From contig VZTI01002652.1 in assembly GCA_013397865.1 (NCBI GenBank), positions 4,220,414 to 4,284,413 on the forward strand: a stretch of 64,000 nucleotides of DNA, written 5' to 3'. Position numbers and translations under genes: made by a program. The notes below the pieces were generated by a model. That model made no database searches and had not been told where the DNA came from. It was given only the letters and a program-made list of their open reading frames with translations. This DNA is from Struthidea cinerea (lineage: Eukaryota > Chordata > Aves > Passeriformes > Corcoracidae). Within the stretch, counting starts at the first letter, position 1. Every line of letters starts with the position of its first letter. Positions 24,601-35,800 of this stretch are shown here, piece after piece.

Positions 24601-26331
24601 TACTAGTGAGCAGCACTTCCCCTACTACCCAGAAGTATTCAGGTTTGTAAGCTTTCCTTTTCCTTGCTCAGAGTCCCAGAAATTTACCACCAAACTATAT
24701 CACAAGCACAAAGTTTTCAAGTTGTTGTTTGAATAGAATAGAAAGCACTAAAAATGAAGTCATGCACTACGTGTTTTTATGTGGAAATTCAGAAAGCTAC
24801 AAGATCCCAAGATTGACTTTGTAGGTATGAAGGCAGCTAAAAAGCCTTTGCTTGATCTATGTGAAGATTGGCATGGAGATAATTTAGTAACAACCTATCT
24901 CTATTAAAGTCTTTGCTTGGACCACCATTTCGAAATAAGAGTGGTTAAATTCTACTCAACTCGAACACAGGTAAATCATGCACCCATGTAATCTCAAGAT
25001 TTATAACTCTTAGCACATGATAAAACATGGCTATTTCACCTAATAGGTGAAAAGTTACTTCCCTAAGGGCTACAATAGAAACAACTCTGACCACATAAAA
25101 AGTTTTGAGGTTATCCAGTGCAGGAAAAACACATCTCCCAAAGCTGTTGCTGCTGTCTGGCTAACAGAGCACAACACACACGATCTCTATAATATTTTCT
25201 TCTCAACTTTGCAAACCTATCATTGACATGCATGAAACCACACGCTAAGAATTGTCTGGACTTTCATTTTAAGCTTGCAGGAAATCAGAGAATCTCATCA
25301 TAGGGCAGATGAGCAAAGTGAATGCCAACAAACTGTAAAACAAGATTACACAGAGCCATCTGTTCAGACACTGAGCCCGTTGAGAAGTCTCATCCCACAC
25401 AGACTGCTGGTCTGACACGGGCCAGAATCTACTCGTAACAGGTATAAAACCCTCTCTTGTTGCATTCCTAATTCATGTTTCCAAAACTTTAAGCAAAACC
25501 TGTTCCCTTTCCATCCCAAGTTTCAGGTTCGGTTGGAAACGCACACAATCTCGACGAGACATACAGCAGACTCCTACAAACTCTCTGAGGGAGAGGGCGG
25601 ATGGCTGCACATCACCAGCCCAGCCGGGCCTCGCCACAACATGGAGCCGTTCGAACTCAATAACCTTGTAAACAGCAGGCGCCTTTCTTCAGCTCAGCCT
25701 TCCTGCCGCGGCGCCACAGCAGCCGGGGGAGTCGGGAGCTGAGCTGTCCCTCACTTCAGGGGCCACCGGGAGCTGAGCTGTCCCTCACTTCAGCGGCCAG
25801 GGAACGCTTCCACTCTGCCGTTAGTAAATACCCCTCGCGCAGCGGCAACGGGCGGATGGGGGAGAAGAGGCTGGACCCAGAGCCGCTGGATCTGCCGCAA
25901 TGACAAAGCTCGTCCCGAAGACAGCGGCGACAGGAATCCTGCAGCCAAACCCCGCCGTGTTCCCACGCACCGGGCCCCCGGGCCAGCCCCGCACATCCCA
26001 AGCCGTGCTGCGCCCGCCGGACACCGCCGCCGCCCGGTGCGCCCTGAGGGAGCCTTCCCCGGCGGGCCACTCCCTCGGGAGAACGATACCGGGTGGGGAT
26101 CGCCACCCCCGGGGCAGGAGGCGGCGACTTCGGCCCCGTTTCCCGGCGCGGCAAAGCCGGGCCGCTGCGGTCGGTGGCGGAACGCGAGCCCCCAGGAGGC
26201 GGCGGCCAGGGCGGCGTCGGTGCCCCCGCCGTGCTCTTACCCAGCATGAGGGGGCTGAGGCGCCGGGCCATGCCCTTGGACAGGTCGTACACATAGAGCT
26301 TCACGGGGTGCAGCGCCAGCGGCTCCTCCAT
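12694..26331 (-). CDS. DESI1: Desumoylating isopeptidase 1, complete coding region (6 exons, 169 codons)
   Basis: DESI1 (PPPDE2) is a cysteine isopeptidase of the PPPDE/DeSI family that removes SUMO from selected substrates. Coding exons on the minus strand: 26241-26331, 16993-17014 (22 nt), 15560-15629, 14813-14922, 13917-14039 and 12694-12787, ending in TAA. All introns are GT-AG and frame is kept throughout, giving 169 residues against 168 in human; the extra residue is near the N terminus (MEEPLALHPVKLYVYDLSKG). The catalytic pair is present: His39 in GIWHTS and Cys109 in EHNCNTF, matching human His38 and Cys108. The segment KDEFFYGSGGISSC is family-typical. The C-terminal tail reads PGGNTFSRHNGQS, somewhat divergent from human. 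Intron 1 is about 9.2 kb. The gene is head-to-head with XRCC6 across a CpG island, so the two probably share promoter elements. Confidence 0.97.
15975..16490 (-). mobile_element. Probable solo LTR of an avian endogenous retrovirus, minus orientation (approximate ends)
   Basis: Within DESI1 intron 2, this block differs in texture from its surroundings. Read on the minus strand it ends in an arrangement typical of retroviral LTRs: a TATA-like CCTATAATG, a GC-richer stretch, then CCTAAGGATCC followed at once by AATAAATACC (poly(A) signal at 16022-16017). The general layout resembles ERVL-type LTRs that are common in birds, but that is from memory of the style rather than a database match. No internal retroviral coding sequence was seen. 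Neither the ends nor a target-site duplication could be fixed. Confidence 0.45.
16993..17014 (-). CDS. DESI1: DESI1 exon 2, 22-nt microexon
   Basis: The acceptor ATACAG (minus strand, AG at 17016-17015) and donor GTAAGTG bound only 22 nt, which encode the end of a Gly codon, KQLDGI and the start of the Trp codon before catalytic His39. The split codons on both sides join exactly with exons 1 and 3. Skipping it would delete a segment next to the active-site histidine and, because 22 is not a multiple of 3, would shift the frame. Confidence 0.93.
18850..19370 (+). mobile_element. CR1 LINE 3' fragment, plus orientation
   Basis: Located in DESI1 intron 1. Several CR1 hallmarks occur in order: a stretch around GGAGCTGAGAAAACTGGTC, the phrase GGCAACAGGTGCTAGCTGA, then GGTGGTCAAACACTGG, and finally GACCTCCAGAGGTCCC near 19348-19363, close to the CR1 3' end. 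It is diverged and 5'-truncated, as most avian CR1 copies are. Confidence 0.8.
19371..20904. other. Unidentified block in DESI1 intron 1
   Basis: About 1.5 kb lies between two same-orientation CR1 copies. The minus strand carries unusually long open stretches for an intron (19284-19922, 212 codons, partly over the CR1; and 20166-20594, 142 codons), and the plus strand also has one at 19957-20325. I do not recognise any of the translations. It may be an unlisted repeat, a decayed processed copy, or chance in a locally GC-balanced segment. Confidence 0.35.
20905..21226 (+). mobile_element. CR1 LINE 3' end, plus orientation
   Basis: Recognised by the conserved CR1 tail order: AACAGATTGCCCAGAGAGG, then GACCCTGCTTGAGCAGGG, GTCCCTTCAAACCTT, and the terminal octamer-type repeat ATTCTGTGATTCTGT at 21210-21224, which is the CR1 3' terminus. 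It lies in DESI1 intron 1. Confidence 0.88.
21227..25730 (-). other. DESI1 intron 1, remaining part
   Basis: AT-rich intronic sequence with no recognised exon, RNA gene or clear mobile element. Open frames are short. Confidence 0.5.
25734..25801. repeat. Two-copy 34-bp tandem duplication
   Basis: The unit GGGAGCTGAGCTGTCCCTCA... begins at 25734 and again at 25768, a period of 34 bp. The copies are nearly identical over about 30 bp; one visible difference is CAGGGGCCA against CAGCGGCCA. It lies in DESI1 intron 1 at the edge of the CpG island. Confidence 0.85.
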
Positions 26332-26887
26332 GGGGGCGCGGGCGCGGGCGCGGCCGCCGGGCGGCAGCCGGAGCCCTTGCAGACAAGGTTGAACGGCCCT
26401 TCCCTCCGGGAAATGGAGGGGAACTAGAGGAAAGGGCGGCCCCGGTGCCGGTCCCCGTGCAGCGGCACCAGCCGTGAGGTGACAGACGGGGCGGAAGGGG
26501 CGACGCTGCCCGGGCGCATGCGCGGCAGCTCCGCGCCTGCCGGGCCGCCCCGTCCCTGCGCGACAGTGCCGGGGGCGGAGCTACAGCCGGGGGGCGGGGA
26601 CTGATAAATCCCCCGTCATTGGCTGAGGCTCGGAGCCGCGCGCAGCGCGTGAGTAGCTCCCGCCCTTCGCTGCCCCACTGTAGCCAATCCGCGCGGAGGG
26701 GAGGACCGTCTTCCCCGGGAGGGGCGGGGCCTGACCCATTCCAGCTCTCGCCATTGGTCAGCGCTGTTACGGGGGCGGGGCGATCTGGCGAGCGGCGGTT
26801 GGCTGAGCGTGAGCGGGGTTGGCTGGCGCGGGCCCTGCGTCTGGCGCGAGCCCCCCGAGCCCCTCCGGCGGCGGTGCCGCGGGAGCC
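26332..26887. promoter_or_regulatory. Bidirectional CpG-island promoter of DESI1 and XRCC6
   Basis: Only 556 bp separate the two start codons. The sequence is CpG-rich, without a convincing TATA box. CCAAT boxes lie at 26618-26622 (inverted), 26684-26688 and 26753-26757 (inverted), spaced 66 and 69 bp. GC boxes (GGGGCGGGG type) lie near 26571-26580, 26591-26600, 26721-26730 and 26771-26780. Two TTGGCTG-type repeats follow near 26799 and 26819. The arrangement fits NF-Y and Sp1 driven housekeeping transcription in both directions. Confidence 0.85.
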
Positions 26888-29800
26888 ATGGCGGGGGGGG
26901 GGGCGTTCTACCGGGGCGACGGGCTGGCGGAGGAGGAGGAGGAGGAGCTGCAGCAGGAAGAGGAGGACGGGGCTGAGGCGGTCGGTAAGGGCCCCCCACC
27001 TCCTCGCGGAGGGCAGCTCGGGGCCCTGTGCCTGCTCTCGGGGCTCCGCGGGCGGAGGGGTCGCTGCTAAAACTGTTTCCCCCCGTTTCGTAGCGGACCA
27101 CAGGTTTTCGGGCCGGGACAGCCTCATCTTCTTGGTGGACGCCTCCAAGGCCATGTTTGAGTCCGACGGGGACGCAGAGACTCCTTTCGATATGACCATC
27201 CAGGTAAGGATGGCTAAACTGCTAATTGCTAAAGGCAAGACTTTCACACCCTTTACTGAAAACTATTTTCTTCTAATTTTGACCTGTGTGCGTTTTTTTC
27301 AGTGCATCCGGAATGTGTATACCAGCAAAATTATCAGCAGTGACAGGGACCTATTAAGTGTTGTGTTCTATGGTACAGAAAACAACAAGAACTCGGCAGA
27401 TTTCAAGCACGTTTATGTTCTCCAGGAGCTGGACAATCCAGGTAAAGTGGTATGAAAGTTGTGTAAAAAGATGGAGTAAGGAACTCAGTGTAATAGCATT
27501 GTCAGTAATTGATCTCTCTAAAGTCAGAGAGCTATTAGATAAGTTCTTGTTACTGAAATCCATTGTTGGTGGTGGGGATAGATACAGATTTTAATTGACA
27601 GCTTAGAAACTTCATAAGAGCTTAGCTTTTTGTCTTATAGTTGGTTCAGATCCCTTTTCTATGTCTTTTCTTCTGTTTTAATGTGGTGACTTCACTTGCT
27701 GTCTGCTAAACCTACTACTAAAGAGTATCTCAACAGAACTCTTGAATGTCCATCAGAAAAGTGTGTGTCCATGCTAAGACACCACAAATTCCAGCTGATG
27801 GAGAATATCACAGAATGGCTGAGGTTGGATGGGATTTTTGGAGGTCATCTTGTCCAGCCCTCCTGCTCAAGCAGTGTCAGCTAGAACAGGTGGTCCAATA
27901 TGGTAGCCTGTTTGGGGTGTTCCATCTCTTTATTTTCATAGTAAGTTCTGCAATTCTTGAGTTTTGCTCTTTCGTTTTCTTAAAATTACATAGCGTCCAC
28001 TTGATAACAAGTGCTGGTTGCTGAATTGGAAAGGCAGTAGGAGGAGTGCAAAGAATACACGCTAGTGGTGACAGATTGTCTGACGGTGGAGAGTCTTCTG
28101 GGGGAATTTTGTCTACAACTTTTAATAGCAGCCTTTATCTCTGGTAACCTTTGATTTCATTTTCTTTACTAGGGGGTGCAGGTTTAACGACACAGGGGCT
28201 TCTCCTGAAAGAATTGTGCCTTGTCCTATTTTCAAAATTAATTACAATGGAGACCTGACAGGACTGCCTTAGGTTCTTCTCCTTTTTCTGGCAGACAATG
28301 CCTTACAGGTCTTGCTCTTCCATTTTCCTCCTCCTTCCCTGCTTGCCCTTTCTCCCATGTTAGAGGCAGTAGCCTCGCCATGCTGATAAAAACAGCACAG
28401 GTGAAAGGTGGGTGTTGTTCAAGAGGAACAGAATTGTATATTTGCTGCCCCTGGAGAGCAGTATGCTCTGGAGAAGGATGAAATGGTATAGGTGATTATT
28501 ATGGAGTACATGATTATGAACATTTACCCTGTTAATTAAAGGACAGATGAGGAGATGAAAATAAAATAGTAAAGGGAGAGGAAAACATTTTCAAATGAGA
28601 TTTCGTAAGTGCTGTAGTGAAGGACAGAGGAAGAAGCTCTGCAGAATGCAGTGGCTGAAAAATAAAAGCTTGTCTCCCCTTGTAGAGTAATGGGAGAAAA
28701 CAGAACCCGCTGTTAGACAGGCGGGAAAAGGAGTCCTAGTTGGGCCGGAGTAATCCTCAGAGCTGCAGCAAGGCTGTGGACACCTGACCTGGATGTTGCT
28801 GTGCTCTGTGTGGTCATCTGTGGGCTTCATCTCACCTCTGGGTGGATTCTCTCTGACATGAGGGGCAAGAAGGGAGGAGGAGCTCTCCCCCTTCCCAGCA
28901 TGCTGTGGAGGATGCATTTCAGGCTCCTCTCCTTTCTGTGGTGGTGCAGCAGTCTGCCGTGCCTCTGCAGCAGGTGCAGTTTGCTGCCTTTGCTGCTGAG
29001 CACTTGGCATTCAGTGTAGAGGGTTTGCAATACTTGGATCCCTGCCTGTTTCCCTTCCCCCACAGAAAAAGCCCACATTGGTGCCAGGGCATTTTGTGTC
29101 CTCATGGCCCTAGTAGGTGCTTTAGGTGGCTTGTGATATTGCAGATGTTTGGCCATGCTGGACAGTTTTCTCAGCCAAGTGTTGGAAGGGCAGTGCCACA
29201 GAGGTGCGTGGGAGCCATTACTTGGATGTCAGCTGCAAGGGACCCCTGGTGCATATTTAGAAGAGCTCGTGGTACTTCTTTCAGTATTTCTGATGCATGT
29301 GAATGCTGTTGCCCCTCCAGGCGCAAAGCGTGTTCTAGAGCTGGACCAGTACAGGGGAGATGAAGGACGAGCACTTTTCCGGGAGAACTTTGGCCACAAC
29401 GCTGATTATTCACTGGGCGAAGCGCTCTGGGCCTGCTCGAATCTCTTCAGTGATGTCCGAGTCAGGCTGAGCCACAAAAGGATCATGCTCTTCACCAATG
29501 AGGATGACCCTCATGCCAACGACAGTGCTAAAGCCAAGCTGGCCAGGACCAGAGCTGGTGATCTGAGAGACACAGGTCATTATTTTCCCTTTTAATTTCA
29601 GGCAGAAGAGATGTGATGTATCTTTGCAACCAACAGATGTTAAGTGCATTACTAGTTTGTGATGGAAGAAATAAAATCATCGAAACTGGGGAATCTTTCT
29701 GAAAGTTTCTAAATTAGAAATTTTCTATCTAATTTAAATTAGAAAATCTGTTTTCTGATCTGGTATCCAGACTAGCACTTATGTCTAGGATCTCTTTCCA

Positions 29801-32800
29801 GTTTGATAGCATAAAGGGGGACATGAGAGGGCCAAGAAAATAAACTCTTTTTTGTTGTTGTACCATTTTCCAGGAAGGAAACAATAACAAGTTAATACAA
29901 AAGGAAAATTACTTTAATGGCTCCATTTTGAATTAGCTGAAGGACATCAGCCTGAGCTCAGAGAGTAGACAGCAAGTGCTTCATTAGTTCAACTGTGTAG
30001 CTGAGGTAACTACTGTTTTTGGAGTTCAGCAGATGTCCTAGATCTAGAAGCTGTGAGGCTTCCTTAATTCATTAGCCCCTATAACTAGGAGAAAGGGGGT
30101 TTTCTGAACTTGTTACTGCCCTCTATGCCTGAGGTAAGATTATGTTTTATAGGAGCTTATCAGAGCCGTTTCATAGTCAATGCTGTCCAGATTCTTAATT
30201 AGAGAGGAAACATTTTCTATTCTGCATTGTTTTGACTGAAGTTAAAGAATGTCTGTTGCCTCTTTCCCTAGAATTGCCCCTTTCCTTAGAAAATTTCACA
30301 TCTGGTGCAGATGACAATTTGGAGCTTATTCTTATTTAAATTATTTGTGTAGATAGAGAAACAGAGAGTGCTGAGATACATGCTGATGCAAGAAAAAAGC
30401 AGTTTTTGATCCTGCTCTTACCTCTTCCACTGTTTCTAGGTATCATCTTGGACTTGATGCACTTGAAGAAGCCTGGAGGGTTCGATATCTCTTTATTCTA
30501 CAGGGATATTATAAATGTAGCAGAGGATGAGGACCTTGGCATCCAACCTAAAGAGTCTGAGAAACTGGAACATCTCATGAAGAAAGTACGAGCAAAGGAG
30601 ACAAAGAAACGGGCTTTAGTCAGGTTTGTGCCTAGTTGTGATATGTCATTCAGTGGAGGCACCTGATGTTATTTTCAGACTGCATCTCACTTTCCTCTTC
30701 TGGAAGGATTGGTCTTTAAAGGCATCAGTGCTTACATTCCTCAATCTTAATTCTTTAGTCCAAGATTGGTGTTTCTTCTGTAGTTTCCAAGGATACTTGT
30801 GGATGAGAAGAGCAGAGTGGACCCCTTTTTTCCTTGTGTGTTGAGCTTGGCCAGAAATGATCATTTGTCAAAAAATTACATAATTGGCAAGTACTTACCT
30901 AAAAATCTGCAGCATAAAAAATAATTTATAGTGAAATCTGATTGAAATGAGGCTTTTCTTGCCAATATTAACTTAAAAAAAATTCATCTGAATGTGAATG
31001 GTAGGTATTTTGGCCTATTATTAAATAGTGATATACTGCCAGTCTGTCTAGGCACTTGGCATGGATCACACAGCCTTGGTATTTCTAATCTCCTACTAAA
31101 AGATTAGAGATACTTAAGAGAGATTAAAGGGATCTTGACAAAGCAGATAGAAAGTATTTTTGGAACCACATGCCCCATAACAGTTGTTTTTTTAGGGAGT
31201 GAGTTCATAGCAGAATGATGTGGAAGCACAGCAATGGAATGAACTTGAAGGCCTAGTGTTTTTTTCCAATAAATATTTATAAAGTATCCCAGCCTGAGCT
31301 GTTGTCACTGGCATTCTTGCTCCTGCTTGCCGCTTTATTTTCCTTTTCTGGGTGTGTTCCTCAAGTTTTCTAATAGCTGGGGAGGAAGAATCCTATACCA
31401 GTGATACCTTTTAAAAGAGAGGAAGTAGCATTTGTAGTAACTCACTGTTCTGCTCTCATAACTTGAAGATTAGCTCTAATTTTAAACCTTTACTTCTAAT
31501 TTTTTCTTTAACATCTGATTTATATTTTTTCTTCCATCTTGGTATTGTTTGTGTTAGTGGTTTTTTTGGGGGGGAGGGAATTTTGCCTTCTGCACAAAGT
31601 GCTATGAGAATTCATGGACATTACAATAAGCATAATTGGGGTACCCAAATGTGGACTTGTCCTGTGCTCTGTTTGAGCATAGCCGTCCTTCAGTGAAAAA
31701 AAGTTAAAAGAAATATGGTAAATTACTTGTGTTTAGATAATTTTTATGACCAGAAGTGATGATATTGCAAGAATATTTTTATGCAAGTGAGATTATGACT
31801 CAAGTGATATTATGTTTCCAAAGATATATGTGATTTTGTGGGAGTAGAACAGGAGAAGGTCAGAGGAAATAACTTGCATGAAGAGGTGATTTTCTTCTGC
31901 AGAATGATTTTTCAGGGATCTCAAGTCTGTATCTGCTTTTTTACACAGGTTAAATCTGCATCTGAGCAAGGATGTGGCGCTTTCTGTTGCTGTTTACAAC
32001 CTTATTCAAAAAGCTTATAAACCACATCCGGTGAAGCTTTATCGGGAAACTAATGAACCAGTTAAAACCAAAACAAGGATGTTTAATGGAAAAACAGGCA
32101 GCTTGCTCCTGCCCAGTGACACTAAAAGGGCTCAGGTAACATATTGATTATGTGCCTGCTTTTTCCTGTCTCTGCGATGTGTGAGGGAGGTGCCAATTCC
32201 CTTGCTGCTTTTGTTTGTATTGCACTTTCAAGATGAGATACAGAAATATTTGCATCTCTATGCCCCTGGGGACAGCCTGGTCATGTTGTGAGCTCTGCAG
32301 GGTGAGAGTGGGTTGTTTCCCTGGCCTGACTGTCATGGGAAGGCATAGCTGCTGGGGGAAGTGCTGTCGGGAACACAGGTCATTTCTTTCTGTAAGGCAG
32401 AACCAGGTTGTCAGAGCCTGACCTTGTGTGACCCTGTGCCATTGCCTCTGCTGTCGACTTTTGACTCGTTAGGATCGGATTTCGTCCATTTCGTTAAACA
32501 TACAAGTGTGAATCACAGGGGAGTTGGAGCTGTTTCCCAAACAAAAGGCACGTTACCTTTGGAGTTTTTTGTATATATTTTTCTTTGTTTTGCCTTCCTG
32601 CTTGATAGTTTGGCTGATGTAAATTTAGTGTCATGTTCTGATCAGGCACAGCTTTATTTCAAAACAGGTTATGTAGTTCCTAGGTATCTGTCACAGTGCA
32701 CTTTGTGTCTCCTTCCATGTTAAAAGCTCTTAAAATTGTTTTCTTAAAATGAAATATTAAGTTTATTTATCCTGGATATTAGTTTCTTGAAATAGAGATG

Positions 32801-35800
32801 AACAGAAAGCTGAACATTAAGCCCTGATGTCTTAGCTTCAGCAGCTGAACTATAATATAGTTTTGATTTTGTGATACATGAGTGGTGCTTCAGAAGCATT
32901 TTTTCTCAGTCACTCTTTCTGTCAGGAGTAGGTAGCTGACATGCATCTGCTGAAGCAAATTTACAGTTGGACAGGACCTCTGAAAAAGTCTGGTCCAACC
33001 CGGCCCAAAGCAAGACTCACAAAACCAGATCAGGTCGCTCAGGGTTTTTTTTGGGACGGCTCTGAAGAACTCCAGAGATGAGATGTGACAGCCTCTCTGT
33101 ATGAGAGCTTAGCCATTTTCTTAGAAAAGTGCATTTTGCTAATGTTCAGGTAGAATTTCCCTTGGGATAATGGTCACAGACTGTCACTTGCCATTTTGGT
33201 GTGCACTACTTATGAGGGTTTACACTGTCTTGTCTATAACCTTCTTTTCAGTAGTGGAACACAGCAATTGCATCCTCTTCCTGCCCTGTCCTGCCTCCTG
33301 GTCCCCATTATTTTTTATGCTGGCAGCCATATCATCTGCTCTTCCCTGGTTTAGGTGTACGGAAACCGACAGATTGTGCTGGAGAAAGAGGAGGCAGAAG
33401 AATTAAAACGGTTCGATTCTCCAGGTTTGTTTCTGATTGGCTTCAAACCACTTTCAATGCTAAAACAGCACCACCATATCAGGCCCTCCCAGTTCATCTA
33501 TCCTGAGGAGTCCCTGGTGAGAGGTAAGCAAAGATGGCAAGAGAAGATTTACCACCTTGCATTAGTGTAACCAGCTGATTCATTGTGTGTTTGAGTGGGG
33601 ATCATTGAGTGCAAAAGCTTTGTCTAACTTAAAAACTTGCTGAAGTTAAGAACTGAATTAACTGTTATTGCCCCTCTCAGCTGCAGATATTTCTTGTTTT
33701 CTTCAGTAGCAGAAGAGCCAATTGTGCTTCATGTTTATTCATCATGACAAGCAACTAATTAAACCATGCAGATGTAGTCGCAAATACTTGTTTTAGCCAT
33801 TCATGAAAGGAGGATCCTAGTACCTGACAAGAAGGCAAAGATGGTTAAAAAAACCCAAACAAAACCAACCAACCAACAACAAAACAACAAAAACCTAAAC
33901 CCCAAACTAGTGGAGATAATTGCTGGTTTTAAGTCCATATTAGCTAGGAGTGGAAACATGATACTGGGGAAGTATAGTTGAACAGCACTTCACAGGCTTG
34001 TGAAGAGAGGAGGAGAGGATGTTTAGAACTGCTTATATTTGCTTTTTTATGTGTATACATAAGTCTACTTATCTAGAAATATATATTTAAGCTGCAATTG
34101 TAAGAAAACACCATTAGCTTCTCAGCCTAGCAGTGGATAAAGAGGGCTGAGTTATGACCAAATGCTTTGCCATGTCTGACTAAAGAAGAACCCTTATGCT
34201 TGCTTCTCTAACTGCAGTTTCCTGGCTCAACCACTTTACTTACATATACGTCGCTGTCACGTCTGAGACGTGTAAAGAACACGACACAGAGTCCAGGCTC
34301 ATGAACAAGTGGAAGTGCTTTAATAATTTTCTGACTACTATATAGGATAGATCGCAAAAGTGTGTTGAGTGGCAATAGGTAATTGGTTCCTCGGCCATCC
34401 ACCCCTTGAGAGGATTGGCCAAGTTCTAAGATACCTATTCCAAAATATTTTTAAAGTTAAAACCATAACAATCTTGCAAAACAGCCTGCAGGTGCAAGAA
34501 GTTTATGAAACTGTGACCTTGTTTAAAATAGTTTGCATGGGAAAGACAGTCTTCTCACAGAATATTGAGAAAAGGCTGAAGAATTTCTCCGCTTCTAACT
34601 TTTTAGCACCTACGTATATCAGTCTTTCCCTGACTACCATATGGGGTGAAATACACAGCAAATGTGTGCCTCAGGAAGAGTACTGAAGTCTGAATTCTTA
34701 GTGTGTTACTTTGGCAAAAGGTCCTGTGATGTGCTGTTACTGTAATGTCCCACAAGAGACAAACTTTGTAGATAAAATTTCACAGTATTCCATTGCTCAG
34801 ATGGTAGTGATTTCACTTCTTCCGCCAGAACTCTAACTGCTGGTCAGGAGAGACTCACTAACATTGTCCATTTTGAGTGTTCTCCCTTCCAAAATTTGCT
34901 TTTTACCTCCACAATATTGCAAGCATTTCAAAGAAGTCACAGGTTTTGAAACTGTACTATCTAGGGTTATATTCCAGAACAAAGGAGCAAAGCTGTCAGT
35001 CTGACCAATCCACTCTTTCCTTTGCAGGGAGTACAACTCTGTTTAATGCCTTATTGATGAAGTGCTTGGAGAGGGAGATGATGATGCTATGCAGATACAC
35101 GTCTCGCCGGAACGTCCCTCCTCGCTTTGTGGCCCTGGTTCCCCAGGAGGAAGAGCTGGATGAGCAGAAAGTGCAGACAGCACCTCCAGGTATGGGAAGA
35201 GATGCCACCTTTCCCTGCCTGATTGGATGTAGTCAGTGTAATGGTGTCCTGTATTGAGGGAAAATATTCTTAGTGCTACCCCTCTTAAAACTGGGAAAAA
35301 TGCTTTCCAACATTCCCTTTCTTCAGTTTTGTCAATGTAAGCATCTGATGTTGAATCTATTTTTAAAACCCCAGTTGCATCAGTGCTTGCTCAGGTATGA
35401 CCTGGCTACAGTGTTTTCTCTGCCCCCTACCTCTTTTTAGCAGATTCAAATAACTGGTATAGAAATTAAAAGCCATTTTCTTCCTGTTTGGAGACTAGAC
35501 AGAATGTCTTTTCCTGAATTATCATGCCACATCAGCTGAGTGGGGAATGATGAGGGAGCAGACTCCTGCTCATTTGCATTTTCTCACCTCTTTAAGTGCA
35601 AAAACATCTTCTGGGAGAATGTAAAGTAGGGGAGTAACACTGCTTGTGTACAAAGTAAAGTATTTCAGAATAATGTGGGCAATAACTTGATTTTCAAACA
35701 AATATTTTTCAAGCTCATGTCCAGTAAGAGGTGGGGAAGGTGGACTAGTTGATGTCCTGCATAAAAAGCAGGTTGCCAGTATCCAACTCTTAGCTATGAA

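Noticed and set aside
26819..26887. In-frame upstream extension of XRCC6 from a TTG
   Set aside because: TTG is not a normal start in vertebrates, and the ATG at 26888 has a strong context (GCCATGG).
26237..27247. 336-codon minus-strand frame across the DESI1/XRCC6 promoter
   Set aside because: GC-rich chance frame covering DESI1 exon 1 and XRCC6 exons 1-2 in antisense; no similarity to a protein.
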